Source of the DNA: Labilibacter sediminis
GTDB lineage: Bacteria; Bacteroidota; Bacteroidia; Bacteroidales; Marinilabiliaceae
DNA: 64,000 nt
Assembly (NCBI RefSeq): GCF_005877885.1
Contig: NZ_VCHY01000021.1
Location: 55,218-119,217, forward strand
Direction: 5' to 3'
Each line of letters begins with the position of its first letter. Position 1 is the first letter of the stretch. The notes under the pieces were generated by a model. It ran no database searches and was not told where the DNA came from. It saw only the letters and a program-made list of their open reading frames with translations. The position numbers were made by a program, and so were the translations under genes. This document shows, in pieces, positions 36,033-46,500 of the stretch.

Positions 36033-37340
36033 CTAGATATTTTTATTCACAAAATGATAATGTGAACCAAAACGATCGAAAGCAGCTTTGTCCAGGTCTT
36101 CTCTGTGATCCGGATGAGCTACTGATGTAATTAATTTAGCGCGCTCTTGCATTGTTTTACCATAAAGGTTAACTGCTCCGTGCTCAGTAACAAACCAGTG
36201 CATGTTAGCACGTGTAGTTACAACTCCTGATCCTGGTAAAAGGATTGGAGAAATTTTTGATAATCCTTTAGCAGTTATAGATGGCATAGCAATAATTGGC
36301 AAACCGCCTTGTGAATAACCTGCACCACGAATAAAGTCAATTTGTCCACCTACACCTGAGTAGTGCGTAGTACCAATAGAATCGGCACAAACCTGACCTG
36401 TAATATCAATAGCTAAAGCAGAGTTAATAGCTGTTACTTTGTGGTTCTGACGAATCATGTGCACACTATTTGTGTGACGAACATCCATCATGGCAACCAT
36501 TGGGTTATCGTCGATAAAATCGTAAAGCTTTTGCGATCCCATTAGGAATGAAGCAACCATTTTACCTTGATCAATTTGCTTACGCTTACCGTTTACCACT
36601 CCTTTTTCAACTAGAGGAAGGATACCGTCAGCAAACATTTCGGTGTGAACACCAAGGTCTTTGTGGTTACCCAACTGAGCCAATACAGCGTTTGGAATAC
36701 CACCAATACCCATTTGTAAACAAGCACCATCTTCAATTAATTCAGCAACGTTTTTACCAATAGCAACATCTGTATCGGTAAGGCTACCCATATCATGCAC
36801 ATATAGCGGACTGTCGTCTTCAACAAAGTAATCGATTTCGCTCATTGGGATAATTGCATCACCCCATGCACGTGGTACATTTGGGTTAACAGCTGCAATC
36901 ACCACATCGGCACATTCAATGGCTGCTTTAGTTGCATCAACAGATGTACCTAATGATACAAAACCATGCTTATCCGGTACCGAACACATGATTAAAGCAA
37001 CGTTTACTTTTAGGTATCCTTCGCGAATAAGCTTTTGTGTTTCACTTAAAAATGAAGGAATATAATCCGCATATCCTGCTTGTGTTTGCTTACGAAGGTT
37101 TCCGCCAACGAAAAATTGCTCTGAAACAAATACACCTTCAAACTCTGGATCTGCAAAATCAACTTTATCCTCAATGTGAATGTGTTGAATTTTTACATCA
37201 TAAAATTCTTTGTTACGACCACGCTCAACCATGGCCTTAATCAGCTTGTGAGGAGTTACAGCTACACTACTAAGGTGAACCCTGTCTCCCGTTTTAATCA
37301 CTTTTACAGCTTCTTCTGCACTTACACTTTTATACTGCAT
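36033..37340 (-). CDS. Acetyl-CoA hydrolase/transferase family CoA-transferase
   Basis: A 435-residue cytosolic enzyme of the family I CoA-transferases (acetyl-CoA hydrolase / 4-hydroxybutyrate or succinyl-CoA:acetate type). The family region with the catalytic glutamate is visible in HTEMFADGILPLVEKG, preceded by LQMGIGGIPNAVLAQLG. The C-terminal CoA-binding domain has GVGGQIDFIRGAGYS and LLPGSGVVTTRANMHWFVTEHGAVNLYGKT. The N-terminal domain starts YKSVSAEEAVKVIKTGDRVHLSS. The acyl substrate cannot be determined from sequence alone; related enzymes use acetate, succinate, butyrate or 4-hydroxybutyrate. It stands alone with its own terminator, and suggests short-chain fatty acid metabolism. 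Confidence 0.92.
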   Translation of the reverse strand: MQYKSVSAEEAVKVIKTGDRVHLSSVAVTPHKLIKAMVERGRNKEFYDVKIQHIHIEDKVDFADPEFEGVFVSEQFFVGGNLRKQTQAGYADYIPSFLSETQKLIREGYLKVNVALIMCSVPDKHGFVSLGTSVDATKAAIECADVVIAAVNPNVPRAWGDAIIPMSEIDYFVEDDSPLYVHDMGSLTDTDVAIGKNVAELIEDGACLQMGIGGIPNAVLAQLGNHKDLGVHTEMFADGILPLVEKGVVNGKRKQIDQGKMVASFLMGSQKLYDFIDDNPMVAMMDVRHTNSVHMIRQNHKVTAINSALAIDITGQVCADSIGTTHYSGVGGQIDFIRGAGYSQGGLPIIAMPSITAKGLSKISPILLPGSGVVTTRANMHWFVTEHGAVNLYGKTMQERAKLITSVAHPDHREDLDKAAFDRFGSHYHFVNKNI

Positions 37341-37529
37341 GTTTAATTATTTAGAGATATTTTTCTTTAATTGCTTAGCGAGCTGCAAAACTAAAATAAA
37401 TTGACAAAACATACAGATGAAAAAAGGTATTATACAACATATTAGCCTTTTTTAGAGAGCATTTACTGTTTTTAGGGATACATTTCCTATGATTATGAAT
37501 TTGTGGCTTATAGAACAATTGATTTTTGC

Positions 37530-37537
37530 TAATTTTG
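37530..37537 (+). promoter_or_regulatory. Candidate -7 element for rluF
   Basis: TAATTTTG fits TAnnTTTG, 25 bases before the rluF ATG. The nearest TTTG (37500-37503) is 26 bases upstream, a little too far for the consensus. Confidence 0.35.
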
Positions 37538-37562
37538 CAGTATACAATAAACCGGATTTTTT

Positions 37563-38294
37563 ATGGCAGATTCAACGCCGACCAGGATAAATAAATATTT
37601 AAGTGAAGTTGGTTATTGCTCTCGCAGGGAGGCCGACAAATTAATTGAAGCCAAAAAAGTAACCATTAATGGTAAGGTGCCTGAAATGGGCACTAAAGTT
37701 TGTGCAGGTGATGAAGTTCGGGTAAAAGGAAAGCTCATTTCAGAACCCAATGAAAAACCTGTGTATATTGCCTTTAACAAACCCATTGGCATTGTATGTA
37801 CTACCGACACCAGGGTAGAGAAAAACAACATTATTGATTACATCAACTACCCCAAGCGCATTTTCCCCATTGGCAGGCTGGATAAACCAAGTGAAGGTTT
37901 AATTTTTTTAACCAATGATGGAGATATAGTCAACAAAATATTACGCGCGCGTAACAACCACGAAAAAGAATATATAGTGCGCGTTAACAAACCCATTACG
38001 CCACAGTTTATTCATAAGATGAGCAATGGCGTTCCCATTCTAGATACGGTGACACGCAAATGCGATGTTGAGCAAACCGGAAAATACGAATTCAGAATTA
38101 TTCTTACCCAGGGACTAAACCGCCAAATACGTCGCATGAGTGAATATTTAGGCTATGAAGTAAAAAAGCTGAAGCGTGTAAGAATTATGAATGTAAAACT
38201 GGATGTGCCCGTGGGCAAATGGAGAGATTTAACAAAGAAAGAACTAAAGGAAATTAACCGTTTAAGTTCTGGATCTGCAAAAACGCACGATTAA
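37563..38294 (+). CDS. rluF: 23S rRNA pseudouridine synthase RluF
   Basis: A 243-residue enzyme converting a uridine in 23S rRNA to pseudouridine. An N-terminal S4 RNA-binding domain ([22 protein letters not shown]) is followed by the RsuA/RluB/E/F catalytic domain. The catalytic Asp lies in the motif [64 protein letters not shown] and RIMNVKL follow, close in order and wording to E. coli RluF, but it lacks that enzyme's long basic C-terminal tail. The alternative RluB assignment is less likely. It is convergent with the sensor gene that ends at 38359. Confidence 0.92.
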   Translation: MADSTPTRINKYLSEVGYCSRREADKLIEAKKVTINGKVPEMGTKVCAGDEVRVKGKLISEPNEKPVYIAFNKPIGIVCTTDTRVEKNNIIDYINYPKRIFPIGRLDKPSEGLIFLTNDGDIVNKILRARNNHEKEYIVRVNKPITPQFIHKMSNGVPILDTVTRKCDVEQTGKYEFRIILTQGLNRQIRRMSEYLGYEVKKLKRVRIMNVKLDVPVGKWRDLTKKELKEINRLSSGSAKTHD

Positions 38295-38309
38295 TTTCCT
38301 AATTCATTA

Positions 38310-38353
38310 ATACCAATATTACCATTAGCTGAGCTTCATAATAAAATTGGTAT
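38310..38353. repeat. Inverted repeat ATACCAAT...ATTGGTAT between convergent genes
   Basis: Eight-base perfect arms at 38310-38317 and 38346-38353 with a smaller AGCTGAGCT palindrome between them. No T run follows on either strand, so this looks more like an intergenic repeat than a classical terminator. ATACCAAT also occurs near 63843, without its partner. Confidence 0.45.
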
Positions 38354-38358
38354 AAAAT

Positions 38359-41300
38359 CTAACTTCGTTGATCTTGTAACCTTTGTTTTTCAACCAAAAT
38401 CCAGGTGGTATCTAATAGCAACATCACCTGCTCTGCATGAAATTCAGAGTACTGACGATTTTTACTGGCTAACCAAACTATCGCGACTACCTTTCCGTTG
38501 GCCATAATTGGGATGGAGATGGATTTTAACAATTCCCTATTTAAGGTTTCGGAATTAACAAATGGATAATTGCCCTCAGGGCCATTTATAATGACTGGTT
38601 TTTCTTCGATAGCCGTGCGATTTAAACAGTCTAATTGGTCAGTATCTAGTTGATCGTTTTTTGCTTTAAACGACAATTCAATATCATCTGACCAATTATT
38701 TAAATAGAAAATATTTTTATCGTCATCGTAATGATAAATGGCCCCAATGTCACTTCGGGTGTATTCTATGACTTGATTTAAAGTATAATCTAACAGGTCG
38801 TTAATAGAATTAGCCGAATAATGTATGATCTTATCAAGCCCGATAAAGCGCTTGTTAATTTGATTGATTTCATATTTAGCCTTAACAGCTTGCGTTGTAT
38901 CAATGATAATGAAATGAATGAGTTCTTTATTATTGACACTAATTGGAGTGGTAAAAACATTTACATTCCTTATTTCACCAGATTTCAATATATGCTTACC
39001 TTCAAAAAAATCTATTTCTTCATTTAATGCACTTAATATCCTACGCTTTATTTCTTCATTACTCTCACAACTCACCTCCCAAGGGCCAATTTGAATAATT
39101 TCTTCTTTTGAATAGCCATAATATTTCAATGCCGAATCATTGACGTCTACAATTGTATTTGATTTTGGGTCAACCAGGGCCATTACAGTTTTGCTCTTAT
39201 CGAAAATGGTTTTAAAACGTTTTTCGCTTTCACTGAGTGCCAATTTAATCTCCTTTTCCTTTGTCACATCCATAGTAATACCACTCACTTTAAGCGGCTT
39301 ACCATCTTCATCTAATTCTGAAACATTACCTTTGCATTGAATCCATATCCAACACCCTTTTTTATGTTTCATTCGATAGGTGATATCGAAGTTTTGCATG
39401 TCTGAATCTTCAGATATGGCACAACCAAATGTGGTATTTTCCAAATCATCAGGATGTACTAAATTTAACCAAAACTCATTTGTTTCACCCATTTCGTCCA
39501 GAGAGTACCCAAGCATTTCTACAGCAACCTTATTTCTTATTACAATATCAGTTGGAATAATTCTTTCAAAAGTTCCAATTTGGGCACCATTAATCACCTG
39601 TTCATACATATTATTTAGAGTGCTGTACTTATCTCGTTGATCTATTACTGTTTGATCAGCTTTTTTCCTATCTGTGATATCAATATAGGTTCCACTCATT
39701 CTAATTGGCTTGCCGCTTTCTGATCTTTCTACTATACTCCCTCTGGAATGAAGCCATACCCAATGACCATTTTTATGTTTTTGTCGAATCTCCAGATCAT
39801 AATAACTGCGCTCCCCCTTAATCAGTTTTTGATATTCATTTTGTGCCAATATATAATCATCTGGATTAGTTAGTTCATTCCATTTACTCGTATTAATAGG
39901 AAGCAATTCATTTAAAGTATACCCAAGCATCTCAGCCCAACGTTCGTTTAGTTCTAATTCTAACGTTTGTAAATTCAACTCCCAGGTTCCCGCATTTGTC
40001 CCCTGCAAAATGTTATTTATTCTATCCCTTTCTGCAATGAGAGATTTTTTGGCTAATACATTTTCAGTTATATCGTTAAAAATTCCTGCAAAAAAGCCTT
40101 TCTTTGGGCAAAACGCATAGGTTTCATAATATTTATCAAGTACTGATGAATACTCAGTAATCTTACTTGATTCTCCTGTTAAAGCAACTTTTCCAAAATT
40201 CTCAATCCAGGTTAGCTCTGTCCCAGGAAAAAGTTCCTTTGCTGATTTATCAATGATGTCTTCATATTGCATACCAATTCTCTGCAGAAAAACAGGATTT
40301 ACTTCTCTATAAATATAATCTATTGGGTTACCACTATCATCCAAAACAATTTCATGCAATGCAAATCCTTCATTCAGATTCTCAAACAATAACCTGTATT
40401 TTTCTTCACTTGCGGAGATCTCTTCGTTTTTATAATACAATTCTTCATTATTCGCTCTTAGTTCTTCCTCAGCTGCTAATAAGTCGTTGTTCTTGGTATG
40501 AAGTTCTTCACTTATCGTTCTATATTCCTCATATAACGAAAGGTTCTCCTCCACCTGCATTTTTAACACGGATTCATGTTCATATCTATCCGATAAGTCT
40601 TGATGTGTTCCAATCACCCTATACGCTTTCCCATTACGATTACGCATCATTAAACCGGAGGCAAGAATATGAACATAGTGCCCTTCTTTATGTTGCATGC
40701 GAAATTCAACTTCATATCTGTCAGATATATCATCGATAAAACTTTGCACCTTAGATAATGCCTCAGCAACATCTTCCTTGTGTACCAATCTCTCCCAAGT
40801 TGAGAATTCATTTTTTAATTCCTCATCATCATAGCCCAAAATGGATTTCCAACGAGGCGAAAAGTATACTTCATTGCTTTGGAGATTCCAATCCCAAATA
40901 CCATCATTGGTGGCAAGCATGGCCAGCCTAAATTGCTCCTCACTTATTTCAAGCTCATCTCTTTTTAGCGCCAATTCTTCCATATTTGCCCTAAGTTCTT
41001 CCTCTGCCGCTAATAGGTCATTATTTCGTATTCTTAGGTCCTCATTAATTGTTTCGTATTCTTCATTTAAAGACTGGTATTCTTCATTTAAAACCTGATA
41101 TTCCTGAACCTTATTTTTAAGTTTGGCTTGAACCCTTTTTCTAATACGTATGGATGTGGTGAGGTATATTATTAACATAGATTGTGTTATCAGAAATATT
41201 AAAATCCATATTACCTCTGTTTTATATTTAGAGAAAAATGTTTGAGGGCGATTAATGATCAGACTTTCTTTAGGGAGATCGCTAAGGTCAATATCGTATT

Positions 41301-42240
41301 TTTGTAATTCATTAAAATCAAAAACATATTGATTAGGGCTTTTATCTATAACTTTTATACTAGCTATTTCTTTTCCTTGTAAGATATCTTTTACCATTAA
41401 TGCGGCATATTTGCCTTGCTCAAAATGCGAAATTAACTTACCTCCCAAAACGCCCTGTCCCATTCCATGATGGTATAAATGGAATAAAGGAGCATCTAGA
41501 TTTTGTTTTATTAGTACTAAACTTTTATCAAAATCAAGATGTTTATCTGCAGAATCATTAAGAGCAGACAATAATAATGTTGGTGTTTGACTATCAATTA
41601 TTCTTAACTTTTGCGGGTACTCATTAAATGTAAAATTGTTGAGAGACAGGTTTAGGAATTTTGTGTTTTTAAATTTTTTTTGGTTATTCTCAAAATTTCT
41701 CAAATCGATATGCCCTGTTTTTGTTGCATCAGAAAGACTATAAATTTTTCTTGCATCAGGAAAAAGCTGTAGCATTAGATCAATAGTTTCTTCCATTGAT
41801 ACGGCCTCAACCACTCCTGTAACCCAGTCGTTTTTATTTTGCGCAAGTGCCTTGTTTTTATCATTCACTCCGCAAAACACAATAGGCATCTGATAAAATA
41901 AATCATGTTGATATTGCAAAACAAAATTAAGCGCATTATCATCGCTGGTAATTACAGCACTGTACTCGGGAGAACGATTAATTTTATAGGAAATTGATTG
42001 ATAAAAAACGTTGTAGTTCATTGAATCCGCAAATCGTTTGCTATCCATAAATTCTACATCCAACTCCACGTTAATAGAATCTAAAACATATTTAATGCCC
42101 TGAATTTGCTCAAAGAAAGTTGGAAAACTTGAATTGTATGAACTTATAAAAAGAACCCTTTTATCATTATTAGCCATTGAGTTATGGCATGTTAAGAAAA
42201 AAAATATTACTGGTATAAAATTAATCCATTTTAACTTCAT
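38359..42240 (-). CDS. Membrane sensor with ABC-substrate-binding-like domain, several PAS domains and a GAF domain, no kinase
   Basis: A 1293-residue protein. A signal peptide (residues 1-23) precedes a periplasmic domain (about 28-325) of the ABC substrate-binding type (KRVLFISSYNSSFPTFFEQI, SAVITSDDNALNFVL, MPIVFCGVN). One membrane helix (about 343-363) leads to a coiled coil carrying two copies of LLAAEEELRAN (around 413 and 590). Five PAS-like domains start near 440, 620, 750, 880 and 1010 with FxxMLATNDGIWDWN-type openings, and a GAF domain (about 1155-1285, RSDIGAIYHYDDD) ends the protein. There is no HisKA, HATPase, GGDEF, EAL or REC domain, so it must signal through a partner. The adjacent kinase genes, 110 bases upstream on the same strand, are the obvious candidates. 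Confidence 0.88.
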   Translation of the reverse strand: MKLKWINFIPVIFFFLTCHNSMANNDKRVLFISSYNSSFPTFFEQIQGIKYVLDSINVELDVEFMDSKRFADSMNYNVFYQSISYKINRSPEYSAVITSDDNALNFVLQYQHDLFYQMPIVFCGVNDKNKALAQNKNDWVTGVVEAVSMEETIDLMLQLFPDARKIYSLSDATKTGHIDLRNFENNQKKFKNTKFLNLSLNNFTFNEYPQKLRIIDSQTPTLLLSALNDSADKHLDFDKSLVLIKQNLDAPLFHLYHHGMGQGVLGGKLISHFEQGKYAALMVKDILQGKEIASIKVIDKSPNQYVFDFNELQKYDIDLSDLPKESLIINRPQTFFSKYKTEVIWILIFLITQSMLIIYLTTSIRIRKRVQAKLKNKVQEYQVLNEEYQSLNEEYETINEDLRIRNNDLLAAEEELRANMEELALKRDELEISEEQFRLAMLATNDGIWDWNLQSNEVYFSPRWKSILGYDDEELKNEFSTWERLVHKEDVAEALSKVQSFIDDISDRYEVEFRMQHKEGHYVHILASGLMMRNRNGKAYRVIGTHQDLSDRYEHESVLKMQVEENLSLYEEYRTISEELHTKNNDLLAAEEELRANNEELYYKNEEISASEEKYRLLFENLNEGFALHEIVLDDSGNPIDYIYREVNPVFLQRIGMQYEDIIDKSAKELFPGTELTWIENFGKVALTGESSKITEYSSVLDKYYETYAFCPKKGFFAGIFNDITENVLAKKSLIAERDRINNILQGTNAGTWELNLQTLELELNERWAEMLGYTLNELLPINTSKWNELTNPDDYILAQNEYQKLIKGERSYYDLEIRQKHKNGHWVWLHSRGSIVERSESGKPIRMSGTYIDITDRKKADQTVIDQRDKYSTLNNMYEQVINGAQIGTFERIIPTDIVIRNKVAVEMLGYSLDEMGETNEFWLNLVHPDDLENTTFGCAISEDSDMQNFDITYRMKHKKGCWIWIQCKGNVSELDEDGKPLKVSGITMDVTKEKEIKLALSESEKRFKTIFDKSKTVMALVDPKSNTIVDVNDSALKYYGYSKEEIIQIGPWEVSCESNEEIKRRILSALNEEIDFFEGKHILKSGEIRNVNVFTTPISVNNKELIHFIIIDTTQAVKAKYEINQINKRFIGLDKIIHYSANSINDLLDYTLNQVIEYTRSDIGAIYHYDDDKNIFYLNNWSDDIELSFKAKNDQLDTDQLDCLNRTAIEEKPVIINGPEGNYPFVNSETLNRELLKSISIPIMANGKVVAIVWLASKNRQYSEFHAEQVMLLLDTTWILVEKQRLQDQRS

Positions 42241-42350
42241 AAAAATTCGTCTGATTGTATTGCAAAATAGTTATCTATTGAAAGGATCATATTGTTCTCT
42301 ACATACTTAATGTTCTTTTTGTATGAATAGTAACTATACTATATTATATC

Positions 42351-43535
42351 TTAATCTTCCTCAACATATATCATTTGTTTAGGAATGGTAATTGAAGTAA
42401 TGGTTCCACTCTTATCTAATAAATTTTTAAATTCGATTGATCCTTTGTGCAACTGAACGATCATCTTAGCCAAATATAACTCCATGGCATTATTACGCTC
42501 GAACTGGTAGTTTTGGTTATTTATTGAATCAAAGAAATGTGATAACTCTCCGCCTGCAAAAAGATTTCCGGTATCCTGTATCCTAATATGAGTGTTTGAT
42601 TCTAAATCATTAACAACTACATCTATAACACCTTTTTTTGTATATATTAATGAACATTCTATTAATGAGCTGATGGCATTTTGAATAAGTTCCAGATCTC
42701 CATTCACAATGGCTTCATCTGAATTGCAGCTAAAATTAAAATCAATATCCTCAGATTTCCTGCACGGGTTTATATTATCCAATATATTTCTAACGATAGG
42801 CACCAAATCAATAGTTTTTATATCAAGATGAGCTTCACCCTTTAAATGCAGATTGGATATTTGTAGGGCTGCATAGGAGTATTTCTCCAGATTGGTAACG
42901 GATGAATCGAGCAGAGATAGAACTTCTTTAGTATATGAGTCTTGAGAAAAAGACTTTAGCAAATTCATAGAACCTACGATTCCATTTAGCGGTGTTCTGA
43001 TTTCATGACTAATAGATTTTAGAAAGTCATTTTTAGCATTGTCTAGTTTTTTTAATTCTTCATTTGCAACTGATAACTCATTATTGGCTGCAACTAGCTG
43101 ATGTGTCTTTTTATCTACTTCAGATTTTAACCACTGGTTTAAATCTACAAGTTTTTCGCGCGAACATTTAAGTTCAATTTGAGTACTTAATCTAACAAGT
43201 AATTCTCTATGGTTAAAGGGTTTTGTAATGTAATCTATTCCCCCTCGTTCAAATCCTTCGGCAATACTTTCAACGTCATGTCGTGCGGTAAGAAAAATGA
43301 TAGGAATATCTTTAGTTTGAGGATTTTTCTTGATTTTTTCGCATGTTTCAAAGCCTGTCATTTCAGGCATCATCACATCTAATAAAATAGCATCAAATTT
43401 TAAATTATCTAACCAGGATAGAGCTGTCCGTCCACTTAATGCTACTTCAACCTGATAATCATTTTCTGTTAACAGCGCGGCTACTACCTGAAGGTTTTTA
43501 GGATTGTCGTCAACTACTAATACTTTATATTTCAT
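42351..43535 (-). CDS. Response-regulator/histidine-kinase hybrid with apparently inactive ATPase domain
   Basis: A 394-residue cytosolic protein. An intact receiver domain (1-120) has LLDVMMPEMTG with phosphoacceptor D53. A coiled coil (about 125-165) leads to a HisKA dimerisation helix with SHEIRTPLNGIVGS (His about 177). The C-terminal HATPase-like region (about 270-390) has eroded motifs: the N box reads LIECSLIYT, without its asparagine; the G1 box is only DTGNLF, lacking the second glycine; and the G2 box glycines are absent (NNAMELYLAKMIV). The phosphorylatable Asp and His thus survive while ATP-binding residues do not. It likely takes phosphate from another kinase or acts as a scaffold. 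It starts 25 bases after the 43561 gene's stop, within one operon. Confidence 0.85.
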   Translation of the reverse strand: MKYKVLVVDDNPKNLQVVAALLTENDYQVEVALSGRTALSWLDNLKFDAILLDVMMPEMTGFETCEKIKKNPQTKDIPIIFLTARHDVESIAEGFERGGIDYITKPFNHRELLVRLSTQIELKCSREKLVDLNQWLKSEVDKKTHQLVAANNELSVANEELKKLDNAKNDFLKSISHEIRTPLNGIVGSMNLLKSFSQDSYTKEVLSLLDSSVTNLEKYSYAALQISNLHLKGEAHLDIKTIDLVPIVRNILDNINPCRKSEDIDFNFSCNSDEAIVNGDLELIQNAISSLIECSLIYTKKGVIDVVVNDLESNTHIRIQDTGNLFAGGELSHFFDSINNQNYQFERNNAMELYLAKMIVQLHKGSIEFKNLLDKSGTITSITIPKQMIYVEED

Positions 43536-43560
43536 TATAAGGTGTTTGAATATTTGGTTA

Positions 43561-46500
43561 TTATATATCTTTTATCTGATTAGTATAGTTTTTGAACTTA
43601 ATCAGTAGTTTTTGGATTGATTCATAATCGAAAGACTGAATTGCAATATTTAGTTGCTTTATATATTCCTCTAACTCTATCCATTTTACTTTTTGCGTTA
43701 TTTCCTTTAAATTTTCAGAAAACAAATTAAGTTTTTCGGATGATAGTATTTCTTTTAATCCTTTCCAAACAGGAATGATTTTTTGATCGAATTTTTTCTG
43801 TAATTCCTGCCTTTCATTTTCTGAAAAGGAGCTTTTCTCATTAGGTATATATTTACGTAGAGGCTCTTGTTTATTATATGGATTAGTGATTAAATACTTG
43901 GATAATTCTTTATTTAATTTGGATACTATAATTGGCTTTTCAATAAAGCCATTAAATCCAGCTTTATAAATATCTTCTACTTCATATGATTGGGAGGATG
44001 CCGAAATGGCAATCACTGGAATTTGCTTTAATTTTTCGTTGGAACGGATTTTCTCAATAGCCTTATAGCCATCTAAAACAGGCATCCTTAAGTCCATAAA
44101 TATCATTTTAGGTAATTTACTTTTAGCCTTTTCAATAACCTCTATTCCATTTCGAGCTAGCTCATACGTAAGGTTAAGATCGCTACAAAATGCCTTTAAT
44201 ATGTCTAGGTTAGATTCAATATCATCGGCCAGCAAAACTAGTTCTTTATTAAAACGAGGGCTGTTATATACTTCCTCATTTTGTTCTGCATAACTTTGTT
44301 TAGATGATTGAACATTGGGTATTAAAATAGAAAAATTACTTCCTTTATTTTCTGAACTTACTAATGAGATTGTACCGTCCATCATATGTATCAGCTTTTG
44401 CACAATAGATAAGCCCAGCCCCGTACCTTGATGTTCTTTTTTATTTGGATTTTTATCCTGAATAAATGGTTCAAAAATAGTAGTTTGCTTTTCTTCACTA
44501 ATCCCAATCCCTGTATCTATAACAGAAAAAAGCAAAGCCCCTTTGTCCGAATTATTATCAAACTTAAAGGAATACTGAATCGTAACGTTTCCCTCTTTGG
44601 TAAATTTGAGAGCATTGTTAACCAAGTTCAATAGTATTTGCTTAATTTTCAATGAGTCTATATTAATAGATGTAGGAAAAGTAGCTGGCTTACTTATTCT
44701 TATAATTACATTCTTTTCACTTGAAACCATTAAAAAAGTCTGCTCAATTTCTTGAATAATACGTCCAAAATCAACAAACTCCTTGCTAAGTAACATTTTA
44801 CCAGCTTCTATTTTTTCCAGATCTAACAAGTCATTTATGAGTGCAAGTAATATTTTACCACTCGATTTTATCGAATTTAAATATCCATTTAATGGAGGTT
44901 TCTCAATGTGTTTACTTAATAATTCCGAAAACCCAATAATTGCATTCATTGGTGTTCGGATTTCATGAGACATATTGGCCAAAAACAAGGATTTTGCCTT
45001 GCTTGCACTAAGACTTTTATTTCGTTCAATTGTTAAATCTCCCAATAGGGATTTATATGCAGAAATGTCATTTATAATTCCAGATACTAATAAAGGATTC
45101 GAATCTTTATCAAACTTAACCACTTTCCCCGAAAACCTTAACCAAATATATTTATTAGCAGCATCCAAAAATCTAAATTCAAAATCAATTTTTTCCCTAG
45201 AGTTAGCAATATTTTGAAGAAAAGTTGATTGAATATTTTCTATTTCTTCGGAATGAATTCGTGATAATATCCAAGTCAAATTAATTTTTCTGTTATTAAA
45301 TTTATAACCCGTTACTTTCTCGAAAAATGTATTCGTTTTAATTGACTCTTCTTTCAAATCATATTCTAAGAATGCAATATGACCAGCATTCATGCTAAAT
45401 TCTAATTGATCTTTTAAGTCCGCAATTTCTTTTTCTGCTGCTACACGCTCAGATATATCCACCCTCACTTCAGCCATAAATAACTCACCATTATCGCCTT
45501 TAAACGGAAAGGCTGTAATTTGCATAGTCTTTTCTGTATCTTCCAGAGGTTTATAGTAGAATGTCGTTTTTGATTTTACTGGTTTTCTTCTTGGGCATTC
45601 CTCACATTTGGATTTTCTTCCTCTAAAATGCTCATAACATTTTTTATCAATAGCTTTAACATCTTTATGGCTATGAAATACAATATTTCCTTGACCATCA
45701 ACAATATTAAGGATTGTATTGGTTGAGGATAGAATGTATTTTAGTCGGTCATTTAACAAGGAAACTTTTTTCTCTTTTTCTTTTAACTCCGTAATATCTA
45801 TAATAAACCCAGACAGTTCTATAGGATTGTCATTATCATCAACTACCAGCTTAACCACATCTCTCACCCAAATCATAGAGCCATCTTTTTTTATCAACCT
45901 ATACTCAAAAAAATGATCCTTTCCTTTGGTAGTTTGATTGCCGCAATAATTTACAGCCCACTCTCTGTCTTCCGGATGTATTGTATTACTCCATTCTTGT
46001 AAAGTGGGCCAGTCATTATGCGTATATCCAGTTATTCTCTCAGACTGAGATCCAAGATAGATAAACTCATTTGTAATAAGATCAAGTCGCCATGGTACTC
46101 CATTAATTGATTCTAATAAATAATCTACTGCAGATGGTTTAATACCTTGAGATTTACTGATAAGTCGTTGTTTGGCACCTTTAATTTGCAACAAGTTTAT
46201 TTGATCGGAAATTGTTTTTTCAAATGTGGATATCATTGAAAGGTGTGCCTTGGTAAATGATAAGCCGTTCTTATCCATGGCAACTATAATTCCCCAGATA
46301 TTATTTTGTGTATGAAATACCGGATAACCAATAATGGAGGAGTATCCTGTTTTAATTTCAAGGGATTCCTGTGCAAGTGTAGATATGGAATCTTTATTTA
46401 TAACAATAGTACTTTTACTTTCTTTAACACGCTCTATAACACCAACGTTGTTGGGTAAATTCACTCCTGATCTAAATGTAGTGTGGTTTGAATCTGTTGA

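Noticed and set aside
38359..42240. Truncated histidine kinase caused by frameshift
   Set aside because: The protein ends naturally after a GAF domain, and no kinase-like sequence follows in any frame before rluF's convergent stop.
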